Both the position numbers and the translations under genes were made by a program. A model generated the notes under the pieces. The model was not told the origin of the DNA and did no database searches. It saw nothing but the letters and a program-made list of their open reading frames with translations. A stretch of 64,000 nucleotides of DNA from positions 62,001-126,000 of the forward strand of contig CANMKR010000003.1 of assembly GCA_947498625.1 (NCBI GenBank), read 5' to 3'. Numbering within the stretch: the first letter of the stretch is position 1; every line of letters begins with the position of its first letter. The stretch comes from an uncultured Kangiella sp. GTDB lineage: Bacteria; Pseudomonadota; Gammaproteobacteria; Enterobacterales; Kangiellaceae. Of this stretch, positions 54,751 through 63,230 are shown piece by piece.

Positions 54751-55179
54751 TTACTCATTATGAAACTCAAGGTTTCTTTTTCGTATCTTATTAAGCAAAG
54801 TTAGAGTATCCTGTTCTTCCTCTACGGCGTTAAGATAGAAGTTTTTATCTTGAAGCCATTCCTTTGGACCAACCATAATACCTTTAAAGTTTCCGCCACC
54901 AGAATTACTATACTGCCATTCAGTCGGGATATCTGGGTTTACTACTTCAAACAGACTAGCAGGGTAAGCGTTTGGAGTATCATCGAAATCAAAGTCACCT
55001 GCTTCATCATCTAAGTAAATATAGAACCATGGTTCATCTCTATCAAAGACAACTGCATGAACTACATACTCTTTTCCAACATCAAGATTGAGCACACCAT
55101 CGCTTATACGAAAAATTTGATTTATCCTTTCATTCGTTTTGATCTTATTTAAATTATTATAAATACATTTAATTTTCAT
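54751..55179 (-). CDS. putative immunity protein for the Rhs toxin
   Basis: This 142-residue cytoplasmic protein lies 11 nt after the Rhs toxin gene on the same strand, the standard place for a cognate immunity gene. It has no signal peptide. The middle (VGKEYVVHAVVFDRDEPWFYIYLDDEAGDFDFDDTPNAYPASLFEVV) resembles a family of small acidic immunity-like proteins that keep a GKEYxV...YPAxLFE pattern, but I cannot name it. The acidic character would suit binding of a basic nuclease-type toxin. Role is inferred from position. Confidence 0.7.
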   Translation of the reverse strand: MKIKCIYNNLNKIKTNERINQIFRISDGVLNLDVGKEYVVHAVVFDRDEPWFYIYLDDEAGDFDFDDTPNAYPASLFEVVNPDIPTEWQYSNSGGGNFKGIMVGPKEWLQDKNFYLNAVEEEQDTLTLLNKIRKRNLEFHNE

Positions 55180-55190
55180 AAATAAACCTA

Positions 55191-58100
55191 CTATTTAAAC
55201 TCATCAACATTGTCATCACGAATACGCCCTTGTGTTTGTTGATCTTTACCTGTTTTACTATTAGAAGACTGTTTAACTTTATAATCACTACCTTCCCCCG
55301 TTTTTATTTCGCGATTATAGTGTATTTTTGTAGTTTTGCCTTCTTTTGAATCAACTCTAACCTCCATTTTTTCATGAGTTCCTTTTAACTTAGGATCTTT
55401 AAGTTGATCTGTAGTCATTTTAACTTGACCTTCTCCTTTCTTTGCAGAGTCCATTGCCATTTGATCTTGTAATGTTTGAGGCTCTCTTTCAATTTTATTG
55501 CCATGATAGTCTTTCTCAACCGTTTTAGGCACTCCTTCAGGCTTTTCAGTATTCTTTAGTTTCTCACCAGCACCATTATCAACTTTTGGCTTATTCTTAG
55601 CTGCATCTTTTATTTCTTTAGCTATAACTTTTACAGTTTCTTTAACTCCCTTTTTAATAACCCCTTTAACTGGAGCCACATAATCACTTACTTCATCAAC
55701 AACTAGGGCGACTCTAATAATAGCTTTTACTGCAAGATTTTCAGGCATATCCAAATCATGCCCGCCTTTACCTGAATTACTGCCATATATGGAGCCACAA
55801 ACTCTTATCGGACAACCTTCTTTTCTTGCTTTATACCCACTCGGATCTGTCCCAGCCAGTGGGTTGTTCATAATATACGAATAAGGATTCATACTCTGGC
55901 TGTTGCCAGGGGCTTGTACAAACGGATCAACGGATAGGAATCTACCTAAATTATAATCGTACGCGCGTCCATTCATATGAATGAGTTCATGGTCATCCAA
56001 GTGCTCATGGTCGGTGAAGCCGCGCTCGGTAGTACGGTTCATTTGCGTTAAGCCAGTAATACTGGTGAAAGTATTTTGGCTTGGCTCTACAAAATCACCT
56101 TTACGCGGTTTACCAAATGGGTCAAAGCTTCGGTGCTCTTTTAGGTTGCCGTTTTCATCACTAATGGTAGCGACTGAGCCTAAACGATCGCGGTGAGTAA
56201 AACCAATCTCCCAAGTGGAATTCTTCTTGGTCTGAATCGCGACATCGCCAATGTAGTGCTTGTACTTAGTGGTACTGCCCTGCACTTCTTTTTCTAATAG
56301 CTTATCGATGTAGTAAGTGGTGATAGTGCCACCAGCAGCGCCCGTCTTAACCTGCTTATAGCGCATCAAATCAGCACCGTAAGAGAAGCTAGAAGTAACG
56401 CTACCCTTCTGAATAGTTAACGGCTTATTAAACTCGTTGTAAGTAATAGCTTTACCATCGCCAGACGTCATATTACCGTTGTTATCATAAGCAAAGGTGA
56501 CCGTTCCTACGCCTACTTTGAATAATTGACGAACCGCATTAGGGCCAGCATTACCGCCAGCGGTTTTACCTGGGTTACCGTACAAGTAATTCGAACCGTA
56601 ATCGCTTTTATTACTGAAGTTACCCACTGCATCGTAGTTGTAAGTGATGGTGTCCGACTGACCGATGGTATTTAAAGTACGGTCACTTTGAATCAAGCGG
56701 TGTAAGCTATCGTATTGATAGTCTTCACTGTTAGAGACACCATTACTAGCCACCATCACCTGCATGTTGAGGTTACTGAAATCATCGTACGAATAAGTCA
56801 GTTCGTGCAAACGAGTAGCACCCGAAGTTTTCTGAGACTTAATCATGGTCATCTGAGCCGTCGCTGGGTCGTAACTCGCCGTTTGAGTCATAACGCCATG
56901 CCCCATTAACTGACGGGTGACCTTACCGTGATTATCCAAGTCTTTAATCTCTTGGTAAACGTAACCACCGTTAGCATTCTTAATCTTAGACATGTAACCC
57001 TGAGGGTTGTAGTCATAAGCGAGGGTTAAACCCGTGGTGTTGTATTTCATGCCCTTAGGGCGGCCAAAGTTGTTATCGACGTAGTGAATAATGTCGTAAT
57101 CGGTGTAGCTGCCACTTTCGTTATGACGGTACTTGGTTTGAGTTTCGTAGAGCTTACCGCCAGTAGTTTTGCCGTAATAATGATACTTCACGCGAGCATT
57201 CGTTGAAGAAGGTCCATCATAAGACCAGCGCAACATGCCTTTGTAATTTGCAACATTCCCATTATCCCAATACCAATACCCTGAGCGTGTTCCATTGGTC
57301 CAGCGCTGGGTCATTCTGCCTAAGGTATCGTAAGAATAAGTTAACTCGGTTAAGTTTGCGTCCTTCTCTTTTTCCACTTCACCAAAAGTGTTGTACCAGA
57401 AGAATTTCTTACCCATGTTCGGATCATCAACGTACTCTTTATGACCTAAGGCGTTGTATTTAGCATAGATTGGATTACCGTTAGCATCTTGTAAGGTAAT
57501 CGGATTACCGGTGCCATCGTAGGCATAGCGGGTGTAGTTACCAGCCGCATCTTTGGTCCAGACCAACTGGCCCAAGCCGTTGTACTTACGAGCCATTTCT
57601 AAGCCGCCCGCATTGATATTGGTCACAAAGCCATCGTACTGGTAGATCGTAGGTAAATGATCGCCATCCGACTGTGGCGTTCGCTTCTTGGTTAAACGAC
57701 CTAACGCATCGTAAGAATCAAAATAGGTTCTTTGCCAGCCATGACTGTCACCTCCATTATAAATATCTTCAGAAACCTTCTGTCCCTTATTGTTGAATAA
57801 GGTACGGTTATAGTACCAATGGTCATTATTGAAGTTACGAGTAATGCCGTAACCATTACGGTTAAACATATCGTAATAGGTGTAAGTATCTGGCTTGCCT
57901 TTTGCTCGATTTAAGATTCGATATTTGGATTTGAAGTTTGCATACTGCGCACACCAAGCGGTACCACCGTTTACACCGTTACACCACCAGTAAGCGGTAT
58001 ATTGAGTTGGCTCACCGGGAAGCTTAGTCGAGTGAACTCGACCAAAGGCATCGTAGGTCATCAGGGTTTCTTGTAAGTTAGGGTCGGTAACTTTGGTTGC

Positions 58101-61100
58101 TTGACCATGGATAGGGTCAACTTCAGTCGTAGTCACGTGACCTTTCGAATTGGTCACACTGTTAACAAAGTAACCATCGGCTGTGTAAGTGGTTGACACA
58201 TTACGGTCCGCCATATCAGCACCCGTATAGTGCTCACCATCACTGACCACAGATGTGGGTAAGCCATAGCTGTTGTAGCTTGTGTTTGCGATTGAATCTA
58301 AGCCAGTAGCAGTACCCTGCCCTTGAGTAGCAGAAGTAGTAATGGTTTTGAGTTTACGATGAGTGTTATCAAAAACGTAGGTGGTCTTCACTTGTTTTTG
58401 GATATCAGAGCCTGACTCTACACTTGCATAATCGGTTGCTCGCCCTGAAACAGCTTTAGTCGTGGTTAATGAATAATTCGGTTTACACAACCACCAGCTA
58501 GAGGTGTTCGGAGTATGATAATAATTATTACTCACTGCCTCTGAACGATTAACATTACCTGGTTCATGACTGAACTTTCTTTCGTAGGTTTGACAACCAT
58601 TACTATCAAAAACAAAATTTTGATAAGTATGATGAATCCAACCACTAACTGTCATTGCTTGGTTATGACCTGACTTAGTGAGATAGTCATACGAGAACTG
58701 GTTATAAGGGCTTACCCAATAGCGATTGATACTTGTTTGGCCATCCAAAACTTGAGCTGAGAAATCTTCAGCAGCATTATCAATAGTTTGCTTTTTAACG
58801 CCATCACGCCAAAGATCCCATTTGTAATAAGCTTTATTAATCAACCCAGAATTACAGGTCTCGCTACCTGAGCTGACTAAACAAGTTCGAGTTTGCTCTA
58901 ACTTACCCGACAGCGGAAACTTCTGATGGAAATCCGAGACTGAGCGAACGCGCTTAGCTAAATCACTATCTGATAAATCGTCGACAATGATTTGCTTAAA
59001 TCCTTGAAAACCTCGCCCTTGAGTATTGTACATGGCGCCACGATATCGGTAGCGAGTTTCATTCATACCACCAATACCATCAGATTGTTTTGAAGAGGCT
59101 ACTGCATACATACTCGATGCGAAGTGGAAGTATTTTGGATCACTTTCTTGATACGAATGCGTCACTTCATAAAAGTTGTTACCTGCAGAATCTTTATAAG
59201 TGCCGGTAGATAATGGCTTATAAGTCCACTCGGTTTTTCTAGATAAAGCATCTTTAGCCGATAGCATCATATCGATAGGTTGATATGAGTCGCCTGCTCT
59301 AGCTGCGCCTTTATTACGCATCACCCAAACGCCTGGAGTTAAGCTACTATCTTGTACAGTATAAGCATGTGAGCTGGTGTTTGAATTCCACTTACAATCA
59401 GTACCTTCAGCCCAACGACAGCCAAACACCGTAACCAGATCCGTTAGACCATTACCGTAAGCATCTATAGCGGCAAACTGAGTAGCTGAAGCCATTAAAT
59501 CAGTTGTCTTTTTCTCAGTAGTAATCATCCCATTAGGAGATTCATTAAAGAAGATAGCATCAAACTTCCTAACAGAGTCATCTGTTATATCAGCATTGAT
59601 TTGAGTAGGATGACTGGGTGTTCTAGCACCACCCACAACTGACTGAACATAATTACGATACATAGCATCATCACAATACCAGCCACTTATGGGTGCGCCA
59701 AAATGATTAAAGCTGTGAACTAAAGAACAAGCAGAAGCGACAACTTCATCAGCAATCAATAATTCATTATTGCCATCGCCATCATAATCCATAAACAAAG
59801 TCTTAGACTGGACCGGGAACATGTATGGCTCCAAACCACCATTAGTTTGAATAGAACCACCTCGTGTTGGCATTTGAAAGCCTAAATCTCGCCAGCTTGA
59901 CTCAAATTGCCCGCCACCTTTATTTAACTTCAAATAAACCGAATGATTCCCAGTAGAATTAGTCGTACCCGTCGACAACCAGTCTGTTAGACCGTCACCA
60001 TTGATATCTGCAAAAAAATCAGCTTCAATAAATTCATTTGGATAAACGGAATAGGCTGGATTAGCAAAAGGGGTAATGACGCTAGTAGAATATCCATTAA
60101 CATTAGAATGACCCAAAATAACTTTGATCGGCTTTGGTATTCTTGGCTTACCACCACCTTGTACTTCAAAAATGACAAAGTCAGAAATACCATTACCATC
60201 TATATCGCCAAAAATTTGCACATCAGTCTGGAAGCTTTGATTAACATTACAATAAATGGAAGCAAAGGTTCCGCCACCACAGAAAGAGTTAGGCTCGCTT
60301 CTAACTGGATAAGTATGAACTAAAAAGTAATTATTGGCTGTAAAAGGTTGGTTATGATTACCAGAATTCCAATAGATTCTTAATTGAGGATTACCGCCGT
60401 TGGTATGAAAGAATGCAATATCACTTAGTCCATCTCCGTTAAAGTCCGAAAAACCCATCGGGTAGTCAGCCTTCGGCGCCAACTCTGTAGTTCCATTAGA
60501 ATTAACACTTCGGAAATTGTACTGTGTCCAGACAATCCCTGTATTTATCCAAGCACTACTATCTGTATATTGTATGTGTAGTTTATTGCTGATTTTTTTG
60601 AACTTATCCGTTTTACCATCTTGATTAAAATCTGCGTCCAAACAACTCATTGTAAAGCCATTTTGCGGGCGATAGCAGTTAGAGTAGTAACTTGAATGCG
60701 AACCTGTTACTTCACCTTCTGCATTAATGTACTTTTCGGCCCAGTCTTTGATACCGTCACCATTGAAATCACCGTGGGGAAGTGCTTTGTCTAACCAACG
60801 TTTACTGTGATCCTCAAAAGGAACTTTTTCTAGAACATATTGAGTATCACTTTCTAACCATTCAAAATTAGTGGGTAAAAGGCACTGCCCATTAGAGCAT
60901 TCTTGAATAGATTTAAGTAAGCTTCTTTCTGTGGATAAACTTTGCGAATAATTTAAGTTATAGCTGCGTATCAAGCTATTTTTATAATAGGTTTTGATTG
61001 ACTGTAAGCGTTGCGTTGACTTGCTAAGCCCACCTGCCATATAACTTGAACTGTTATCGGGGCGAGATTGATAATTAAACTCAACTTTCCTATCGCCAAT

Positions 61101-61865
61101 CCCTTCGCCCGTTCCAGTATAATTTATATTTTTTAGTAATAACTCTCCGTTACCAAAATTCTGGTAGCTATACTTAATATTGTTTCCGCTACGGTCGTCA
61201 ACTCTACCAATATTCCATGACAAAACTTGGCTGCGACCAGTTGCTCGTTGTAAGTTATCACTCCAAGCTCCATAAATAGATATACGACCATCTTTATGCT
61301 CCACTTTAAACCATGGGTGAGCACCATTTATAGCGTGATTTTGTTGAGTTATTCTCGAAAAATCATCAATCTCAGTTCGATAAACAGCTCCACTTTGACC
61401 GTAAGTATTACCACCAATTCTAATTAATCGCTGTCCATCTAAGCATAGTTTGTCATCTGCTCCATAGGTCACGCTTTTGGTATAACGGTCTTGTGCAAAC
61501 GTTGCACCACAGCGATGAATTGACGATCCAGAACTAATTCCCCAACCTATTCCAGCTATACCATTACCAGAGCGCGAGGAATAATTCAGAGAAACAGATG
61601 GCTGCATACCGGCACGTCCCGGAGGAAGAATGATCGGAATGCTATAACTTGCGGCACCTCCTGACACTCCTCCAGAGCCTTCAAGAGCTCCAACATTTAA
61701 ATTACCATTCAATACTGGCGTATCGCCACTCCAAGCGGCATCTGGAACTGTGCCGCCAGTATTTTGATAAGAATTAGAAAATGCATCTACAGGCGTAGAA
61801 TGCATTAAGCTTAATGCCAATAGACAACTAGCTTTTATGTTTGATTTAAATGAATATTTGTTCAT
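55191..61865 (-). CDS. SpvB/Rhs polymorphic toxin
   Basis: The 2224-residue protein has a Sec signal (to about 28, STPVDAFS) and an SpvB-type N-terminal domain (about 45-130: GGAASYSIPIILPPGRAGMQPSVSLNYSS). VCBS/FG-GAP repeats follow (for example DFNGDGIKDWAEKY, DINGDGLTDWLST), with TcdB-like middle and RHS repeats (YDALGRLTKKRTP, YNALGHKEYV). The Rhs core ends DYNLGRFLSVDPF...NPYSYIMNNPLAGTDPSGY at about residue 2011. The 213-residue tip (2012-2224) is variable and lysine-rich. Its last part (TLQDQMAMDSAKKGEGQVKMTTDQLKD...KIHYNREIKTGEGSDYKVK) faintly recalls polymorphic toxin type 24. The toxin could be exported by Sec and then released, with no T6SS gene nearby. Confidence 0.9.
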   Translation of the reverse strand: MNKYSFKSNIKASCLLALSLMHSTPVDAFSNSYQNTGGTVPDAAWSGDTPVLNGNLNVGALEGSGGVSGGAASYSIPIILPPGRAGMQPSVSLNYSSRSGNGIAGIGWGISSGSSIHRCGATFAQDRYTKSVTYGADDKLCLDGQRLIRIGGNTYGQSGAVYRTEIDDFSRITQQNHAINGAHPWFKVEHKDGRISIYGAWSDNLQRATGRSQVLSWNIGRVDDRSGNNIKYSYQNFGNGELLLKNINYTGTGEGIGDRKVEFNYQSRPDNSSSYMAGGLSKSTQRLQSIKTYYKNSLIRSYNLNYSQSLSTERSLLKSIQECSNGQCLLPTNFEWLESDTQYVLEKVPFEDHSKRWLDKALPHGDFNGDGIKDWAEKYINAEGEVTGSHSSYYSNCYRPQNGFTMSCLDADFNQDGKTDKFKKISNKLHIQYTDSSAWINTGIVWTQYNFRSVNSNGTTELAPKADYPMGFSDFNGDGLSDIAFFHTNGGNPQLRIYWNSGNHNQPFTANNYFLVHTYPVRSEPNSFCGGGTFASIYCNVNQSFQTDVQIFGDIDGNGISDFVIFEVQGGGKPRIPKPIKVILGHSNVNGYSTSVITPFANPAYSVYPNEFIEADFFADINGDGLTDWLSTGTTNSTGNHSVYLKLNKGGGQFESSWRDLGFQMPTRGGSIQTNGGLEPYMFPVQSKTLFMDYDGDGNNELLIADEVVASACSLVHSFNHFGAPISGWYCDDAMYRNYVQSVVGGARTPSHPTQINADITDDSVRKFDAIFFNESPNGMITTEKKTTDLMASATQFAAIDAYGNGLTDLVTVFGCRWAEGTDCKWNSNTSSHAYTVQDSSLTPGVWVMRNKGAARAGDSYQPIDMMLSAKDALSRKTEWTYKPLSTGTYKDSAGNNFYEVTHSYQESDPKYFHFASSMYAVASSKQSDGIGGMNETRYRYRGAMYNTQGRGFQGFKQIIVDDLSDSDLAKRVRSVSDFHQKFPLSGKLEQTRTCLVSSGSETCNSGLINKAYYKWDLWRDGVKKQTIDNAAEDFSAQVLDGQTSINRYWVSPYNQFSYDYLTKSGHNQAMTVSGWIHHTYQNFVFDSNGCQTYERKFSHEPGNVNRSEAVSNNYYHTPNTSSWWLCKPNYSLTTTKAVSGRATDYASVESGSDIQKQVKTTYVFDNTHRKLKTITTSATQGQGTATGLDSIANTSYNSYGLPTSVVSDGEHYTGADMADRNVSTTYTADGYFVNSVTNSKGHVTTTEVDPIHGQATKVTDPNLQETLMTYDAFGRVHSTKLPGEPTQYTAYWWCNGVNGGTAWCAQYANFKSKYRILNRAKGKPDTYTYYDMFNRNGYGITRNFNNDHWYYNRTLFNNKGQKVSEDIYNGGDSHGWQRTYFDSYDALGRLTKKRTPQSDGDHLPTIYQYDGFVTNINAGGLEMARKYNGLGQLVWTKDAAGNYTRYAYDGTGNPITLQDANGNPIYAKYNALGHKEYVDDPNMGKKFFWYNTFGEVEKEKDANLTELTYSYDTLGRMTQRWTNGTRSGYWYWDNGNVANYKGMLRWSYDGPSSTNARVKYHYYGKTTGGKLYETQTKYRHNESGSYTDYDIIHYVDNNFGRPKGMKYNTTGLTLAYDYNPQGYMSKIKNANGGYVYQEIKDLDNHGKVTRQLMGHGVMTQTASYDPATAQMTMIKSQKTSGATRLHELTYSYDDFSNLNMQVMVASNGVSNSEDYQYDSLHRLIQSDRTLNTIGQSDTITYNYDAVGNFSNKSDYGSNYLYGNPGKTAGGNAGPNAVRQLFKVGVGTVTFAYDNNGNMTSGDGKAITYNEFNKPLTIQKGSVTSSFSYGADLMRYKQVKTGAAGGTITTYYIDKLLEKEVQGSTTKYKHYIGDVAIQTKKNSTWEIGFTHRDRLGSVATISDENGNLKEHRSFDPFGKPRKGDFVEPSQNTFTSITGLTQMNRTTERGFTDHEHLDDHELIHMNGRAYDYNLGRFLSVDPFVQAPGNSQSMNPYSYIMNNPLAGTDPSGYKARKEGCPIRVCGSIYGSNSGKGGHDLDMPENLAVKAIIRVALVVDEVSDYVAPVKGVIKKGVKETVKVIAKEIKDAAKNKPKVDNGAGEKLKNTEKPEGVPKTVEKDYHGNKIEREPQTLQDQMAMDSAKKGEGQVKMTTDQLKDPKLKGTHEKMEVRVDSKEGKTTKIHYNREIKTGEGSDYKVKQSSNSKTGKDQQTQGRIRDDNVDEFK

Positions 61866-61932
61866 AGCCTTAATCCACCAGTTAAATGATTAATGCCATG
61901 TTATTGTTTTAATTAGTTTTGAAGTGCTGATG

Positions 61933-62001
61933 AAAGGACAAAAAATATAAACCCAAGGACATGTGCTTTAGCGGTATAACTCAAAGGACAAAAAATATAA
62001 A
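61933..62001. repeat. paired 19-bp direct repeats upstream of Rhs gene
   Basis: AAAGGACAAAAAATATAAA occurs at 61933-61951 and 61983-62001, exactly 50 bp apart. Extra partial AAGGACA/TAGGACT copies lie between and after. They lie between the divergent starts at 61865 and 62088 and may be activator sites. Confidence 0.7.
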
Positions 62002-62061
62002 AGATAGGACTGGATCTTGACTGGTTAAAAAAGCGCCGGTATTATTCGCATCAACAGTAAC

Positions 62062-62077
62062 AAGTCAAATTTGACTT
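62062..62077. promoter_or_regulatory. 16-bp palindrome at the start of the small secreted-protein gene
   Basis: AAGTCAAATTTGACTT is a perfect palindrome directly before the Shine-Dalgarno (AAGGAAA). With no loop it suits a protein-binding operator rather than an RNA hairpin. Confidence 0.5.
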
Positions 62078-62087
62078 AAGGAAACAT

Positions 62088-62408
62088 ATGAAAACTAAAA
62101 CATTCTCCCTGATGGTAATAGGCTTGCTTTTAATAAACGGCTCTATGCTTAATAACGAAGCAAATGCATACATAATGGCATTTAAAGTATGCAAACATTT
62201 AGATGTGCCTTCTGGTGTGGTTGATGAATTGGGTACTGCTGCTATTTTTGAAACTTGCGAAAACAAGTTTGAGGATGATGTACATCAAAGTCACAAAGAT
62301 GGTAAAGTAAACATCAATGGGGAAGAAGTTGTAGACCCAAGATTCATGTTTCATGACCCTAATATCTGCCAAGTTATTACAGAAGATAACTTTGAACCAA
62401 ATCTTTAA
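62088..62408 (+). CDS. small secreted protein of unknown function
   Basis: The 106-residue product begins with a signal peptide (MKTKTFSLMVIGLLLINGSMLNNEANA). The mature 79 residues contain three cysteines (KVCKH, FETCEN, NICQVI) and acidic segments, and no family is recognised. A strong AAGGAAACAT Shine-Dalgarno precedes the ATG. It is divergent from the Rhs toxin and shares its 222-bp promoter region, so the two may be coregulated. A convergent terminator (62410-62435) follows. Confidence 0.75.
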   Translation: MKTKTFSLMVIGLLLINGSMLNNEANAYIMAFKVCKHLDVPSGVVDELGTAAIFETCENKFEDDVHQSHKDGKVNINGEEVVDPRFMFHDPNICQVITEDNFEPNL

Positions 62409-62409
62409 T

Positions 62410-62435
62410 AAAAAGGCTCCACTTGGAGCCTTTTT
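62410..62435. terminator. bidirectional terminator between 62408 and ompW-like gene
   Basis: AAAAAGGCTCC-ACTT-GGAGCCTTTTT is symmetric, with A and T tracts on both sides. It lies between convergent genes. Confidence 0.88.
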
Positions 62436-62457
62436 ATATATTCAGCCTCATCTTGAG

Positions 62458-63132
62458 TTAGAACTTCCAACCAATACTAATTACGGTGACCCAAGGGTTA
62501 ATTTCAACATTAACTATTGTTGCTGTGGCTCCATTAACTCTAACTGTAGCTTCCGTATCAATATTCATGTAAGAAATAGATGAGTTAAAGTATAAATTAT
62601 CGCTGATTTCATAATCAAAACCTAACTGAGCAATCAAACCTACTGAATCATCTAAATCTAAATCAACATCAGTCGTTCCAAGAGTAGTTTGCAATGCTGT
62701 AGAAGTTTCTTCACTAAAGAACTTAGTGTAATTAACCCCTATGCCAAAATAAGGAATAAAGCTTTCAAACTCTAAATCAGGATAATACTGAAACGACACT
62801 GTTGGTGGAACCTGCTTTGTCGAGCCAATAGCTAACCCCTGCAAACTGCCAGAACCGTTTATATCATGTTCGAATGGTAAGCCCGCTAGTAATTCCAGTC
62901 CCCAATTATCAGTCAGCATCCAAGTAGCACTAAAACCAAAACTGGAAGCGCTATCAACAGAAATCCCGTCATTCGCAGATAAAACATTAGAGCTTGAATC
63001 GTTGGGTTCAATAAAAGCTGCTCCCACGCGGAAAATAAAATCACCTTCCTTATGTTCTGCCGCATTCAAAATGCCACTGAACATGGCTAAACCGATAAAA
63101 AATATACTTATAATTCGTAGTTTAAAGATCAT
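62458..63132 (-). CDS. OmpW-family outer-membrane protein
   Basis: The 224-residue precursor has a signal peptide (MIFKLRIISIFFIGLAMFSGILNAAE) and the OmpW pattern: EGDFIFRVGAAFIEPND at the N-terminus, WMLTDNWGLELLAGLPFEHDI in the middle, PPTVSFQYYP, YFGIGVNYTKFF, and the terminal barrel strand VISIGWKF with C-terminal Phe. OmpW forms an eight-stranded barrel with a hydrophobic pore. Physiological ligands are uncertain. It is followed by the convergent terminator at 62410-62435. Confidence 0.92.
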   Translation of the reverse strand: MIFKLRIISIFFIGLAMFSGILNAAEHKEGDFIFRVGAAFIEPNDSSSNVLSANDGISVDSASSFGFSATWMLTDNWGLELLAGLPFEHDINGSGSLQGLAIGSTKQVPPTVSFQYYPDLEFESFIPYFGIGVNYTKFFSEETSTALQTTLGTTDVDLDLDDSVGLIAQLGFDYEISDNLYFNSSISYMNIDTEATVRVNGATATIVNVEINPWVTVISIGWKF

Positions 63133-63201
63133 CTGTTAACTCCTTTTCACATAGAAATCATTCAATCTAGTTGTGTTATTCTACATAACATATTAAGCAA
63201 T

Positions 63202-63228
63202 AAAAAAGGCTCCCTTAGGAGCCTTTTT
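63202..63228 (-). terminator. terminator after HAF-repeat gene
   Basis: AAAAAAGGCTCC-CTTA-GGAGCCTTTTT lies just downstream of the gene ending at 63231. The stem matches that at 62410-62435. Confidence 0.85.
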
Positions 63229-63230
63229 AA

